From Methanosalsum natronophilum (GTDB taxonomy: Archaea; Halobacteriota; Methanosarcinia; Methanosarcinales; Methanosarcinaceae): a stretch of 43,970 nt of DNA. Location of the stretch: contig NZ_JANUCS010000016.1 in NCBI RefSeq assembly GCF_024808815.1, positions 1-43,970 on the forward strand, read 5' to 3'. The notes beneath the pieces were generated by a model that was not told the DNA's origin, ran no database searches, and saw nothing but the letters and a program-made list of their open reading frames with translations. Shown piece by piece: positions 36,243-43,970 of the stretch. The translations under genes and the position numbers were made by a program. Within the stretch, counting starts at the first letter, position 1; each line of letters opens with the position of its first letter.

Positions 36243-38587
36243 TTTAAATCCCTCAATACTTCATGCCCGATTGGACCCAATTCTTTGAGTTCTGCCACAA
36301 ACTCTTCAATTGTACTTGCAAACCGATCACATTCTGAAGCCGATATCCATAGAAGTTTTAGTCTTGAAGATCTTATACCAGTTTCTTCCAGTACTTGCTG
36401 GAGTGCTTCTAATCTCCTTTTAGCACTATAGTTCGCATGTACATAATGGCATTCACCTAGTTTGCAGCCTGCAACCAAAACACCGTCTGCACCATTCTCT
36501 AAAGCCGTGATCACAAATTCGGGGTCAACACGTCCAGCACACATGAGTCTAATTATCCTGATATTTGTAGGATAATTTAGTCGTGAAACTCCTGCTAGGT
36601 CTGCACAAGAATAGCTGCACCAGTTACATAGGAAACTGATAATTAAAGGGAACTCTTCTTTAACTTCAAGAGCTGCATGAATCTGAGCATTTATCTGTTC
36701 GTCAGTGAAATATCTCATATCTATAGCATCTGTAGGACATGCTGCACTACAAGTACCACAGCCTTGACATGATAATTCATCAACTTCTGCCTTCTTATCA
36801 GTTATTTTAATCTTACCAAACCTACAAATTTTTTCACAAAGGCCACATGAAATACATTTTGATGAATCTACCATTGCACATAGTGGATCTGTCTCAAGTT
36901 TGCCCAGATTCAAGAGTCGAATGGATTTTGCAGCTGCTGCACTCCCTTGTGCTATAGAAGATTGGATATCTTTTGGGCCCGTAGCACATCCGGCTACAAA
37001 AACTCCTTCTATATGTGAATCTACTGGTCTCATTTTAGGATGTGCAATCGAAAAGAAACCATCTGTCCGACATGATAAGTTAAGCATATTTGATATTGTT
37101 ATTGTACTCTCTGTAGGTTCCATGCCTGTTGCCAAGACAACTAAATCATATTTCCTTTGAGTTATTTCTTGTTCCAAAGTATCTTCAAACCTTAGAATCA
37201 GTTCTCCATTTTCAATAACCTCTGAAGCTTTTCCTCGAATAAACTCAATTCCCATAGATTGAGTTTTTGAATAATATTCTTCATACATTTCACCTGATGC
37301 ACGAATATCAATATAATGAATAGTTATATTAGTCTCAGGATATCTCTCTTTTAAGAGTTGTGCATCTTTTAGAGACGACATACAACAAACCCTAGAGCAA
37401 TGGGGATTACCCACAGATTCATCTCTTGAGCCAACACATTGTATAAATGCAACCTTTTTTGGGGTTTTCCTTGTTGAAGGAACCACCACTTTACCCCTAG
37501 TAGGTCCTGATGCGTTAAGCAACCTTTCGAGCTCCATTGTAGTAATGATATCGACATTTCTGCCGTACATATATTCTTCTTTTTTAGCTGCATCGAACAG
37601 TTTATAGCCCGTTGCAACAATAATAGCTCCTACAGACAATACAACTACCTCTTCTTCCTGTTCATAATCAATTGCTTCTGAAGGACAAGCTAATTGACAT
37701 AACCCACAGCCTACGCAATAATCTGTATCAATATATGCTACTTGAGGAACAGCTTGAGGAATAGCTACACTGATAGCTTTTTTCTTTCCTAGCCCATAAT
37801 CAAACTTTCCGGGCACTTCAACCTGACACACCCTAGAACAATCTTCAATACACCCTTTACATTTATCTTCAAGAACATAACGAGGTTTGCTAGTTACACT
37901 TACAGAAAAATTTCCAACATTCCCTTTGATTTCTGTTATTTCAGATAATGTAAATAACTCAATGTTTGGGTGATTATTAACTTCCGTCATTTTTGGTGCC
38001 AATACACAAATTGAGCAGTCATTTGTAGGGAATACTTCATTGAGTAATGCCATTTTTCCGCCAATGGTGGGTTCTTTTTCAACCATATAAACATGGAAAC
38101 CGGATTCTGCAAGATTTAACGCAGCTTCAATACCAGCAACACCACCGCCTATAACTAAAACGTTCTTATTCACCTGTACTGTATCTACATCTAATGGTTT
38201 TAAGAGTCTTAGCCTTGCTAAACCCATTTTTATCAGTGAATAGCCTTTTTGTGTTGCCATCTGAGGATTGTCACTATGAACCCATGAACATTGTTCTCTT
38301 ATATTTACCATTTCCACCATGTATGGATTAAGTCCAGCTTTTTCAGCTACGTTTCTGAAAGTCTGCTCATGTAATTTAGGAGAACAAGCTGCAATTAGTA
38401 TTCTATCAAGACCATATTCTTTCACGTCATCGATGATACGTTCCTGCCCAGTATCAGAACATGTGAACTGTATATTTCTTACAAGACTAACATCTTCAAG
38501 ATTCTCGACTTTTTCAACTAATACGTCTACATTAACTATATTAGCAATATTTAATCCACAATGACAAATATATACTCCAATATTCAT
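36239..38587 (-). CDS. hdrA: Heterodisulfide reductase subunit A fused to an MvhD domain
   Basis: HdrA is the FAD and iron-sulfur subunit that bifurcates or confurcates electrons around CoM-S-S-CoB. The 782 residues begin YICHCG, then the FAD fold NVLVIGGGVAGIEAALNLAESG with EKEPTIGGKM. Ferredoxin motifs include CVGCGLCQLAC and a C-terminal pair CISCGLCEKIC and CQGCGTCSAAC. The last 130 residues, from FPLIISFLCNWCSYSCADLAG, are an MvhD domain with LMCAGRVD and GCKLGECHY. The fusion resembles the HdrA2 type of Methanosarcina. The frame is open to TTG 38599, but GAGAGG covers that codon and ATG 38587 is the likely start. HdrB and HdrC are not in the window. Confidence 0.95.
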   Translation of the reverse strand: MNIGVYICHCGLNIANIVNVDVLVEKVENLEDVSLVRNIQFTCSDTGQERIIDDVKEYGLDRILIAACSPKLHEQTFRNVAEKAGLNPYMVEMVNIREQCSWVHSDNPQMATQKGYSLIKMGLARLRLLKPLDVDTVQVNKNVLVIGGGVAGIEAALNLAESGFHVYMVEKEPTIGGKMALLNEVFPTNDCSICVLAPKMTEVNNHPNIELFTLSEITEIKGNVGNFSVSVTSKPRYVLEDKCKGCIEDCSRVCQVEVPGKFDYGLGKKKAISVAIPQAVPQVAYIDTDYCVGCGLCQLACPSEAIDYEQEEEVVVLSVGAIIVATGYKLFDAAKKEEYMYGRNVDIITTMELERLLNASGPTRGKVVVPSTRKTPKKVAFIQCVGSRDESVGNPHCSRVCCMSSLKDAQLLKERYPETNITIHYIDIRASGEMYEEYYSKTQSMGIEFIRGKASEVIENGELILRFEDTLEQEITQRKYDLVVLATGMEPTESTITISNMLNLSCRTDGFFSIAHPKMRPVDSHIEGVFVAGCATGPKDIQSSIAQGSAAAAKSIRLLNLGKLETDPLCAMVDSSKCISCGLCEKICRFGKIKITDKKAEVDELSCQGCGTCSAACPTDAIDMRYFTDEQINAQIHAALEVKEEFPLIISFLCNWCSYSCADLAGVSRLNYPTNIRIIRLMCAGRVDPEFVITALENGADGVLVAGCKLGECHYVHANYSAKRRLEALQQVLEETGIRSSRLKLLWISASECDRFASTIEEFVAELKELGPIGHEVLRDLK

Positions 38588-38874
38588 GTGCCCTCTCAAA
38601 ATGATTGCTTTTATTATAAAGATATAGTATTATTCTTATTATGTAGCTAAGTTGCATTAAATTAACACCAAATTACTTAAGACATGTTACATATTATAAC
38701 GATTAATAATTATTTATTAGATTGAGGTTAATGTTGATATTATAGTATCATCTAAATATTATTTCCTCCAAATGAAAATAGTATCATTATTATATAATAC
38801 GGGAAAATTTCAAACCATAACAATTTAATATCTGTTTAATATGACAAATCAAGTTGCTAGGAGATTAGCTACTT
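38588..38874. promoter_or_regulatory. Divergent promoter region between hdrA and the FTR gene
   Basis: About 290 very AT-rich bases lie between two redox operons read outward. TATA-like tracts are frequent, for example TTATTATATAATA at about 38788-38800 on the plus strand side, and the FTR gene has AGGAG before its ATG. I see no clear palindromic operator. Confidence 0.4.
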
Positions 38875-39150
38875 ATGGTAGAAGAAACAAAAAAGAAAAT
38901 TCGTAATTGGACTCAAAGATATGCAGATAGAAAAGGTTATGATTTAAATCCTGATAATGAAATGCTCGATATGGTTATAGAAGGGCTAGCTAATAATGTA
39001 GATAAGTATGGAAGAAGATATTGTCCTTGTAGAATTATTACGGGGAATGAACAAGAGGACCGTAAAATAATATGTCCTTGTATATACCATGAAGAAGAAG
39101 TTGAAACCCAAGGTTCCTGCCATTGTTCACTTTTCTTTGAAAGTACATGA
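38875..39150 (+). CDS. Ferredoxin:thioredoxin reductase catalytic subunit (FTR beta-like)
   Basis: FTR passes electrons from ferredoxin to a disulfide through a [4Fe-4S] cluster next to a redox Cys pair. All six conserved cysteines are present in the family pattern: CPC at 50-52, CPC at 67-69 and CHC at 82-84. The 91-residue length is typical of the single-subunit archaeal forms, which lack the variable plant subunit. AGGAG is 11 nt before the ATG, a little far. It starts the plus-strand redox run with the Fwd genes 85 nt on. It may reduce a thioredoxin-like partner; none is in the window. Confidence 0.92.
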   Translation: MVEETKKKIRNWTQRYADRKGYDLNPDNEMLDMVIEGLANNVDKYGRRYCPCRIITGNEQEDRKIICPCIYHEEEVETQGSCHCSLFFEST

Positions 39151-39235
39151 ATTGATGTTGAATCAAAAAAAAGTATAGATCAAAAATAATTATACTAACC
39201 AAATTAACTTTTAGCTTAAATTTAAGGGTGTCATT

Positions 39236-39697
39236 ATGACAAATGTTATGGAAGTATATAACCTTCTACCAAAAACAAATTGCAAAGAATGTGGGAAGTC
39301 TACATGTATGGCTTTTGCTGTAGATCTTTTGGCACGAAAAGTGAAGGTAGATGATTGTTCACCTATCAAAAATGAAAATCAATATATTGAGAATTATCAG
39401 AAACTAACTGACTTATTTAAAACTAGTGATGATGTATCAGAAGCTGGGCTTATAGTACATGAAGAAAAGTGTACAGGATGTGGTAACTGTGTAGTAGCAT
39501 GTCCAGTAAACGTTTCACATGATCCAAAAGGTGTTGCTCTTGGCAAGGCCCCTAAAAGCAATAAAGTGATACTAAGAGTAATTGATGGGGTTGTCAAATC
39601 TTCTAATGTTCATGAATGCCGTAGATTTGGTGAAGAGAAAATTCTTTGTAATGCATGTATAGTAACCTGTCCTAACAAAGCAATTGAATTTGTTTAA
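39236..39697 (+). CDS. Ferredoxin-like protein associated with formylmethanofuran dehydrogenase (FwdG-like)
   Basis: The 153-residue protein starts with a four-cysteine Fe-S domain of the CdhD/CdhE type (LPKTNCKECGKSTCMAFAVDLL, Cys 16, 19, 24, 41). Two ferredoxin-type clusters follow (Cys 79, 82, 85, 89 and Cys 128, 138, 141, 145). It precedes fwdB and fwdD, so it probably delivers electrons to the molybdo- or tungstopterin subunit. GGTGTC lies shortly before the ATG. The assignment to FwdG rests on context and motif order. An acetyl-CoA decarbonylase-type Fe-S protein is a less likely reading. Confidence 0.75.
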   Translation: MTNVMEVYNLLPKTNCKECGKSTCMAFAVDLLARKVKVDDCSPIKNENQYIENYQKLTDLFKTSDDVSEAGLIVHEEKCTGCGNCVVACPVNVSHDPKGVALGKAPKSNKVILRVIDGVVKSSNVHECRRFGEEKILCNACIVTCPNKAIEFV

Positions 39698-39711
39698 AGT
39701 TTAATCCAAAT

Positions 39712-40980
39712 GTGGTGATTTTTCTGAGAAATAAATATAGTGTATGTCCAGGATGTTCCCTATTATGCGATGATATTGAAATTGAGATGAAGGGTACAGA
39801 AATAGATAAAGCAAACAATGCCTGTATCAAGGGTGTATCACGAATAAAGGATACAAAAAAACTTGAATCGAAAATTGATGGAAATGAGGTAAATCAAGAT
39901 GAAGCTATATTTAAAGCTGCAGAATTACTGCAGAATGCTAATAACCCACTTATATTTGGATTAGATAATTCAACAACCGAAGCACAACTTGAAGCTATAA
40001 AACTTGCAAAATTAATATCAGCAACAATTGATGATAATTCCTCTTTCTGCCAAGGCCCAATTGTGAATGCAATACTAAAAAACGAGTTAAAAACATGTAC
40101 ATTAGATGATGTCCGAGATTATGCAGACGTACTTGTTTTTTGGGGTGCAGACCCTTCTAATTCGCATCCGAGGCTTAACTCTAAATATGCATATTATCCA
40201 CGAGGTAAAGAAAGACAACGTGGATGGGATGAAGATAGAACCGCAATAGCGATTGATGTCAGAGAATCCAGTAGTTCAGTACTTTGTAAAGATAATTTTT
40301 ACCAAATTCCTCCAAGATCTGATGGAGAGCTAATGACCGCTTTAAGTTCAGCGTTTTCAGGGAAGATGCCAAAAGTTTCTTTTGACATAGAAACTCAAAG
40401 AATATTAAAGCTCAGCAATATCTTAAAAAAAGCAAAATATGGTGTTATATTTGCGGGCCTTGGTTTGACCTACTCTCAAACTGGCATAGAGACCATTAAA
40501 AATTTTCTAACTGAGTTAAACACATATTCAAATTTTCACTTAATCCCCATGGTCGGCCATTATAATATGAGAGGTTTTAATCAAGCACTTTACAATGAAA
40601 CAGGTTATGTTAATAGAGTAAAGTTCGTTAAAAACGAATCTGGTAATCTAGATATAAAGCATGGACTACAATATTCTGTACTTGAACAGTTAAACAATAA
40701 GGAACCTGATACTGTATTAATAATTGGCACAGATCCATTCACTAGTATGCCTCACTCAGTTGCCAAGAAGTTAAAAGAAGTCCCCACAATTATTATAGAT
40801 CCCTGTGAAACCCTTACCGAAAAGATTGCTGATGTAGTTATTAGATCTGCAAAAAGTGGTATTGAATGTGGAGGTAATGCTATAAGAATAGATGGAACTT
40901 GTGTTGAATTAGTGCCAATAATAAACAGTGGTTGTTTGTGTGATGAACATATCATCTGCAAAATCATGGAGGAAATATAA
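39712..40980 (+). CDS. fwdB: Formylmethanofuran dehydrogenase subunit B
   Basis: FwdB holds the W- or Mo-bis-pyranopterin site that reduces CO2 to formate before transfer to methanofuran. The N-terminal [4Fe-4S] cluster uses CPGCSLLC (Cys 12, 15, 19) with Cys 38. The metal ligand is Cys 113 in SSFCQGP. It is a cysteine codon, so no selenocysteine. VFWGADPSNSHPR and IGTDPFTSMP are cofactor-binding loops. The 422-residue length is normal. The start is GTG 39712 or 39715; a GGTGAT motif at 39714 makes a start a few codons later, even CTG 39724, conceivable. fwdD follows directly. FwdA and FwdC are not in the window. Confidence 0.94.
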   Translation: MVIFLRNKYSVCPGCSLLCDDIEIEMKGTEIDKANNACIKGVSRIKDTKKLESKIDGNEVNQDEAIFKAAELLQNANNPLIFGLDNSTTEAQLEAIKLAKLISATIDDNSSFCQGPIVNAILKNELKTCTLDDVRDYADVLVFWGADPSNSHPRLNSKYAYYPRGKERQRGWDEDRTAIAIDVRESSSSVLCKDNFYQIPPRSDGELMTALSSAFSGKMPKVSFDIETQRILKLSNILKKAKYGVIFAGLGLTYSQTGIETIKNFLTELNTYSNFHLIPMVGHYNMRGFNQALYNETGYVNRVKFVKNESGNLDIKHGLQYSVLEQLNNKEPDTVLIIGTDPFTSMPHSVAKKLKEVPTIIIDPCETLTEKIADVVIRSAKSGIECGGNAIRIDGTCVELVPIINSGCLCDEHIICKIMEEI

Positions 40981-41391
40981 ATGGATGATTTTGGTAAATA
41001 CCTTTCAAAGCCTGAACATGAGATCCGAATTATAACTTATAGAGATGTTTTCCAGAGTTCAGCTGCAGAGAAATCGAAGTTTAGTGATGAATACAAGAAC
41101 CTGTCTGCAATCATACAGCTAGATAAAAAAGATATTAAAAAGATGGGTTTAAAAATTGGACATAATGTAATAGTAAAATCTACTGTAGGAGAAGTTACTG
41201 TTCAACTTAAAGTTATTGAAAGTGACATCCCACATCAAGGGTTTGCTTACATGCCAAATAGCCCGTGGTCAAATGCTATTGTACCTCTATCTGATGACAG
41301 ATCAGGAGTCCCTGAATATAAAATGTTACATGCAACAATAAAAGATGCAAAGAACGAAAGTATTACACTAATTGAAGAACTTATAGCATAA
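40981..41391 (+). CDS. fwdD: Formylmethanofuran dehydrogenase subunit D
   Basis: FwdD is the small domain that completes the molybdopterin dinucleotide pocket. The 136 residues show the double-psi barrel with RIITYRDVFQSSAAEK, the central LDKKDIKKMGLKIGHNVIVKSTVGEVTVQL and the cofactor-binding GFAYMPNSPWSNAIVP. The ATG directly follows the fwdB stop, with GGAGG in the fwdB end. The order B-D without A or C is unlike the complete fwd operons of many methanogens. The gene itself is intact. Confidence 0.93.
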   Translation: MDDFGKYLSKPEHEIRIITYRDVFQSSAAEKSKFSDEYKNLSAIIQLDKKDIKKMGLKIGHNVIVKSTVGEVTVQLKVIESDIPHQGFAYMPNSPWSNAIVPLSDDRSGVPEYKMLHATIKDAKNESITLIEELIA

Positions 41392-41844
41392 ATTTGTTCT
41401 GACGCCAAATTACAATACTATACTTGTTTTATCTATATATTATAATTCTTCATATTGATTTTAGCAAGAAAGTATGGATTGGAATAGTTTTCATTGCTGT
41501 ATAAGCTATGTATTAACCTAAAAAATCATTCCAATACATAAAATTATGAAATGTGTTTTTTGGTGAAATATATGAAATTCTTCCAGAAAGGCGAATATAA
41601 CCGTTCTAATCTAAAACAAGATTTAAACCCGATAAAATAAAGTATTAAATATCAAAAAAATAAGAAAATCAATTCTTAAGATCAATTCCTTTTTATTTTC
41701 AAATATAAGTGATTAAATTTGTATTTCATCTCTATTAAATATTTCTTTTTGTTAAGATAATTTTTAGCGGTACCAAATGATTAAAATACATACCAAGTGT
41801 TTTGATTACCACTGTGAAATTTACTCAAGCAGAGGTTCATAACA
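41392..41844. other. Intergenic region with an inverted repeat and a possible 22-residue ORF
   Basis: About 450 AT-rich bases follow fwdD. A 13-bp inverted repeat with one mismatch pairs 41473-41485 (TATGGATTGGAAT) with 41528-41540 (ATTCCAATACATA) across 42 nt. A short ORF at 41572-41640 has GGTGA (41562-41566) before its ATG. The rest shows nothing recognisable. Confidence 0.4.
41572..41640 (+). CDS. Possible 22-residue small protein
   Basis: ATG 41572 is preceded by GGTGA at a 5-nt spacing, a usual ribosome binding site here. The product MKFFQKGEYNRSNLKQDLNP plus two residues is basic and polar with no recognised domain. It could be a real microprotein or the cut-off start of a decayed gene. 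There is no evidence of expression or conservation, so it is listed only as a candidate. Confidence 0.2.
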   Translation: MKFFQKGEYNRSNLKQDLNPIK

Positions 41845-42060
41845 ATGAAATTGATAATAGAAACAGAAGAAGAAGCTGAAGCTTTAAGCAAGTTGGGCAA
41901 AAGGTCACTCATTGATATAATCTATGCATCCATTAACCAATACGATCTAAACAGAATGGTCGATATTTATGATGAAACTAAAAAATCAGATATTTCTAGG
42001 ATATTAAACGATTGGGAAGAAATATTAGATGCACTTGAATTTGAAGACGAGTTCCGATGA
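41845..42060 (+). CDS. Hypothetical acidic protein of 71 residues
   Basis: The product is rich in Glu, Asp and Lys and predicted to be mostly helical, with EEEAEALSKLGKRSLIDIIYASINQYD and a C-terminal ILNDWEEILDALEFEDEFR. There is no signal peptide, membrane span or cysteine. I do not recognise a family. GAGG lies 9 nt before the ATG. It is separated from its neighbours by about 450 and 70 bases. It is probably a real small cytosolic protein because codon use and the ribosome binding site look normal. Function unknown. Confidence 0.65.
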   Translation: MKLIIETEEEAEALSKLGKRSLIDIIYASINQYDLNRMVDIYDETKKSDISRILNDWEEILDALEFEDEFR

Positions 42061-42132
42061 TATTGGCATATTTTAGTTTCCTTTTTATGAGAGACGATTA
42101 CTTACAGAATATTTATTAGTTTAAGTGTTATA

Positions 42133-42762
42133 ATGAGTGAAAATACTGACAGGATTAGACAATGCAGAAAACCTCTGGGAAAAGAAGGCCTAGTTGTAGG
42201 AAATGAAATGAATGTTAGGCACAGAGAATTATGGGAATGGGGATTAAAACATGTTGCCATAAGCCCTAAGAATACTATCTTAGATGTAGGGTTTGGAGGG
42301 GGTATGTCGCTTGAACTTCTCTCAAAATTAGCATACCAAGGTAAAGTCTATGGAATAGACTATTCCCATGATATGACACGGTTGGCATACGGTCTAAATA
42401 AAGAATTAGATAACCTAAACCTAATTAATATTTTACAGGGTACTGTAGACTCATTACCATTCAAAAATAATGTTTTTGATATTGTATGTGGTTTTGAAAC
42501 CTGTTATTTCTGGCCAGACCTAGAAGCAGATTTTAAAGAGATATATGATGTGGTTAAAAATAACGGCTTGCTTTTAATAGTAAATGAAGTTTATGATCAC
42601 CCTTTATTCAAAAAAAGGAATGATGAATATGCTAAAAGTGGAAGTATGCAAATAAATAGTCCAGATGAATATAGGACAATGCTCTATAATGCAGGCTACT
42701 CTTTAGTTAAAATCCATGAACTACCAGAAAAAAATTGGATCACGTTAGTGGCAATTAAATAA
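42133..42762 (+). CDS. Class I SAM-dependent methyltransferase
   Basis: The 209-residue protein has the Rossmann motif I TILDVGFGGGMSLELL (about 49-64), motif II VYGIDYSHDM and motif III GTVDSLPFKNNVFDIVCGFETCYFWPD, in the UbiE/Methyltransf_11 style. Such enzymes act on small molecules or lipids, and the substrate cannot be read from the sequence. The N-terminal RKPLGKEGLVVGNEMNVRHRELWEWGL helix region is typical of archaeal members. It lies between the small unknown protein and the broken ATPase, with no tight operon. Confidence 0.85.
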   Translation: MSENTDRIRQCRKPLGKEGLVVGNEMNVRHRELWEWGLKHVAISPKNTILDVGFGGGMSLELLSKLAYQGKVYGIDYSHDMTRLAYGLNKELDNLNLINILQGTVDSLPFKNNVFDIVCGFETCYFWPDLEADFKEIYDVVKNNGLLLIVNEVYDHPLFKKRNDEYAKSGSMQINSPDEYRTMLYNAGYSLVKIHELPEKNWITLVAIK

Positions 42763-42816
42763 TAAATAATAACTAAATATTAAGATATATTGTCGGATAA
42801 ATAATAGATAGTTAAA

Positions 42817-43881
42817 ATGGATAAAAAATACTTTTGGTACCAATTAGAAACCGATGAGGTATTCAACCGATTAAGCAGCAGTACTCATGGATTAGCTGAA
42901 AGTCGTGCACTTGAAGACCTTAAACAAGAAGGACCAAATGAAATCGAATCAAAACAGAAAGAGGGTTTTTTTAAAAAGTTTTTTAAGCAGTTTGCTAGTC
43001 CTCTAATCTATATTCTGCTAGCAGCTGCAATCATAACATTTTTTCTTGAAGAATATATAGATTCAGTTGTTATATTAGGTGTTGTTCTAGCAAATGCAGT
43101 ATTAGGTTTTGCACAAGAAAAAAAGGCTGAAAATGCTTTACAAGCATTATCTAATATGATTGTGCCTGAAACTAAAGTTATTCGAGATAATACAAAGAAA
43201 ACAATTTCTAGCAGGGATTTAGTTCCAGGTGACGTTGTTCTATTAGAATCTGGTGATCGTGTCCCAGCTGACTTAAGGTTATTTTATGTCAAAAATATGA
43301 CATGTGACGAAGCACCACTTACTGGGGAATCTATACCTGTTGATAAATCAAGTTTACCTCTAGAAGAAAGATATTTAACTGCAAGTGATCAGAAGAACAT
43401 GGCTTTTGCTGGAACCTATGTAACTCAAGGAATTGGGAAGGGCATAGTAGTTTCAACAGGTAAGTATACGGAAATTGGGAAAATTTCAGAATCTATTAGA
43501 GAATCTAAAGAAATTAAAACACCACTCATAAAAAAGATCGAGTACTTTGGTATTCTTTTATCAATTGCAATTCTTGCAGCTGCCATTTTCACGTTTGTTG
43601 TTGGACTCTTAAGAGGATTAGATATACTTGAAACATTTTTAGCTTCGGTTAGCCTTGCTGTAGCTGCTATTCCCGAAGGATTGCCTGCAACGTTAACAAT
43701 AACCCTTGCACTTGGTGTTAAAGCAATGGCATCACGTAATGCAATAATTAGATCCATGCCTTCAGTTGAAACTTTGGGGTCTGCTACGGTCATTTGTTCT
43801 GATAAAACTGGAACACTTACTAAAAACCAAATGACTGTGACGCAGATATATACGAGTGACGGTAACACATTTGAAACCTAA
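42817..43881 (+). pseudogene. Interrupted type II cation P-type ATPase (N-terminal 354 residues)
   Basis: The product shows the N-terminal cation ATPase domain (VFNRLSSSTHGLAESRALEDLKQEGPNEI), helices M1-M2, the actuator TGES motif (in APLTGESIPV), M3-M4 with PEGLPA and the phosphorylation motif DKTGT (D329-T333). It then stops at TAA after TSDGNTFET, where family members (about 900 residues) go on into the nucleotide-binding domain. The bases after the stop carry no ATPase homology in any frame. The loss of the P-, N- and C-terminal membrane parts means no transport. PEGLPA indicates a type II pump for Ca2+, Mn2+ or monovalent cations. The rest may lie beyond the window. Confidence 0.75.
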
Positions 43882-43948
43882 GTTTGCCAGTTTAAACTAT
43901 TTTTGATTAAATATTACTAATTTTTGTCGGAAAATGAGTTTGCCAGTT
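43881..43948. repeat. 12-bp direct repeat next to the ATPase break
   Basis: AGTTTGCCAGTT occurs at 43881-43892 and again at 43937-43948, 56 nt apart, starting exactly where ATPase homology ends. Spaced repeats of this kind are common in transposon ends. The window stops too soon to see a transposase or the second terminus. Confidence 0.55.
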
Positions 43949-43970
43949 CAGCTAATTTTGTTGATTTTAC

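Noticed and set aside
34947-38587. A complete HdrABC complex
   Set aside because: No CCG-domain HdrB or HdrC gene is present in the window; only HdrA-MvhD and a polyferredoxin are.
40040-40060. Selenocysteine at the FwdB metal-ligand position
   Set aside because: The codon for residue 113 is a cysteine codon (TGC), not TGA, and no in-frame TGA is read through in fwdB or hdrA.
43425-43868. A 147-codon open frame antisense to the ATPase fragment
   Set aside because: The plus-strand frame has clear ATPase motifs and the antisense product resembles nothing.
43881-43948. Possible CRISPR repeats
   Set aside because: Only two 12-bp copies are present, with no regular spacing series and no cas gene. 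A transposon end is more likely.

Overview
The window is AT-rich and archaeal, from a methane-cycling member of the Methanosarcinales or a close relative. The evidence is methenyl-tetrahydromethanopterin cyclohydrolase, formylmethanofuran dehydrogenase subunits B and D, an HdrA-MvhD fusion, archaeal GatE, archaeal Trm56, AMP phosphorylase, a geranylgeranyl reductase and PGF-CTERM-type surface proteins. Ribosome binding sites of the GGTG, GGAG and GAGG kind are common, and several genes start with TTG or GTG. I cannot name the species.

Layout. 1-279: decayed C-terminal end of a TrkA_C (RCK_C) domain protein. 315-1321: mch with its terminator. 1468-5564: a carotenoid cluster with a CruF-like hydratase (plus strand) and a UbiA-type lycopene elongase, CrtB and CrtI (minus strand), which points to C50 bacterioruberin-type pigments. 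5948-8657: a small membrane protein, a sensor histidine kinase with a periplasmic solute-binding domain, and tRNA-Ser(TGA). 8842-13534: a long-type FKBP, LysA, a geranylgeranyl reductase, a GGCT-like protein and a radical SAM protein. 13635-17462: two PGF-CTERM-like surface proteins flanking an EngB GTPase and DHH phosphoesterase pair. 17597-20449: Nif3-like protein, Trm56 and AMP phosphorylase. 20615-24214: feoA-feoB followed by a nicotianamine-synthase-like methyltransferase and a UPF0104 flippase-like membrane protein. 24258-31742: citrate synthase, a polyprenol-kinase-like membrane protein, ArgG and CarB-CarA, all on the minus strand. 31865-34844: a DUF389 membrane protein and GatE. 34947-41391: a divergent redox locus, with HdrA-MvhD and an eight-cluster polyferredoxin on one side and a ferredoxin:thioredoxin reductase subunit, an FwdG-like ferredoxin, FwdB and FwdD on the other. 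41845-43881: a small unknown protein, a methyltransferase and a P-type ATPase gene cut off just after its DKTGT motif by unrelated sequence with a 12-bp direct repeat.

How the genes fit together. Mch and Fwd are C1-pathway steps on methanofuran and tetrahydromethanopterin. HdrA-MvhD, the polyferredoxin and the Fwd ferredoxin could pass low-potential electrons between heterodisulfide chemistry and the formylmethanofuran step. No HdrB, HdrC, FwdA or FwdC is present here, so partners must be encoded elsewhere. CarA, CarB and ArgG serve arginine and pyrimidine synthesis, and citrate synthase supplies 2-oxoglutarate precursors. The feo locus is the most suggestive unexplained module, because it couples Fe(II) import to a possible metal-ligand synthase and a multi-span membrane protein.

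Both ends of the window show decay or insertion. The middle looks like ordinary chromosomal backbone. All functional calls come from reading the translated sequences by eye; no database search was run.
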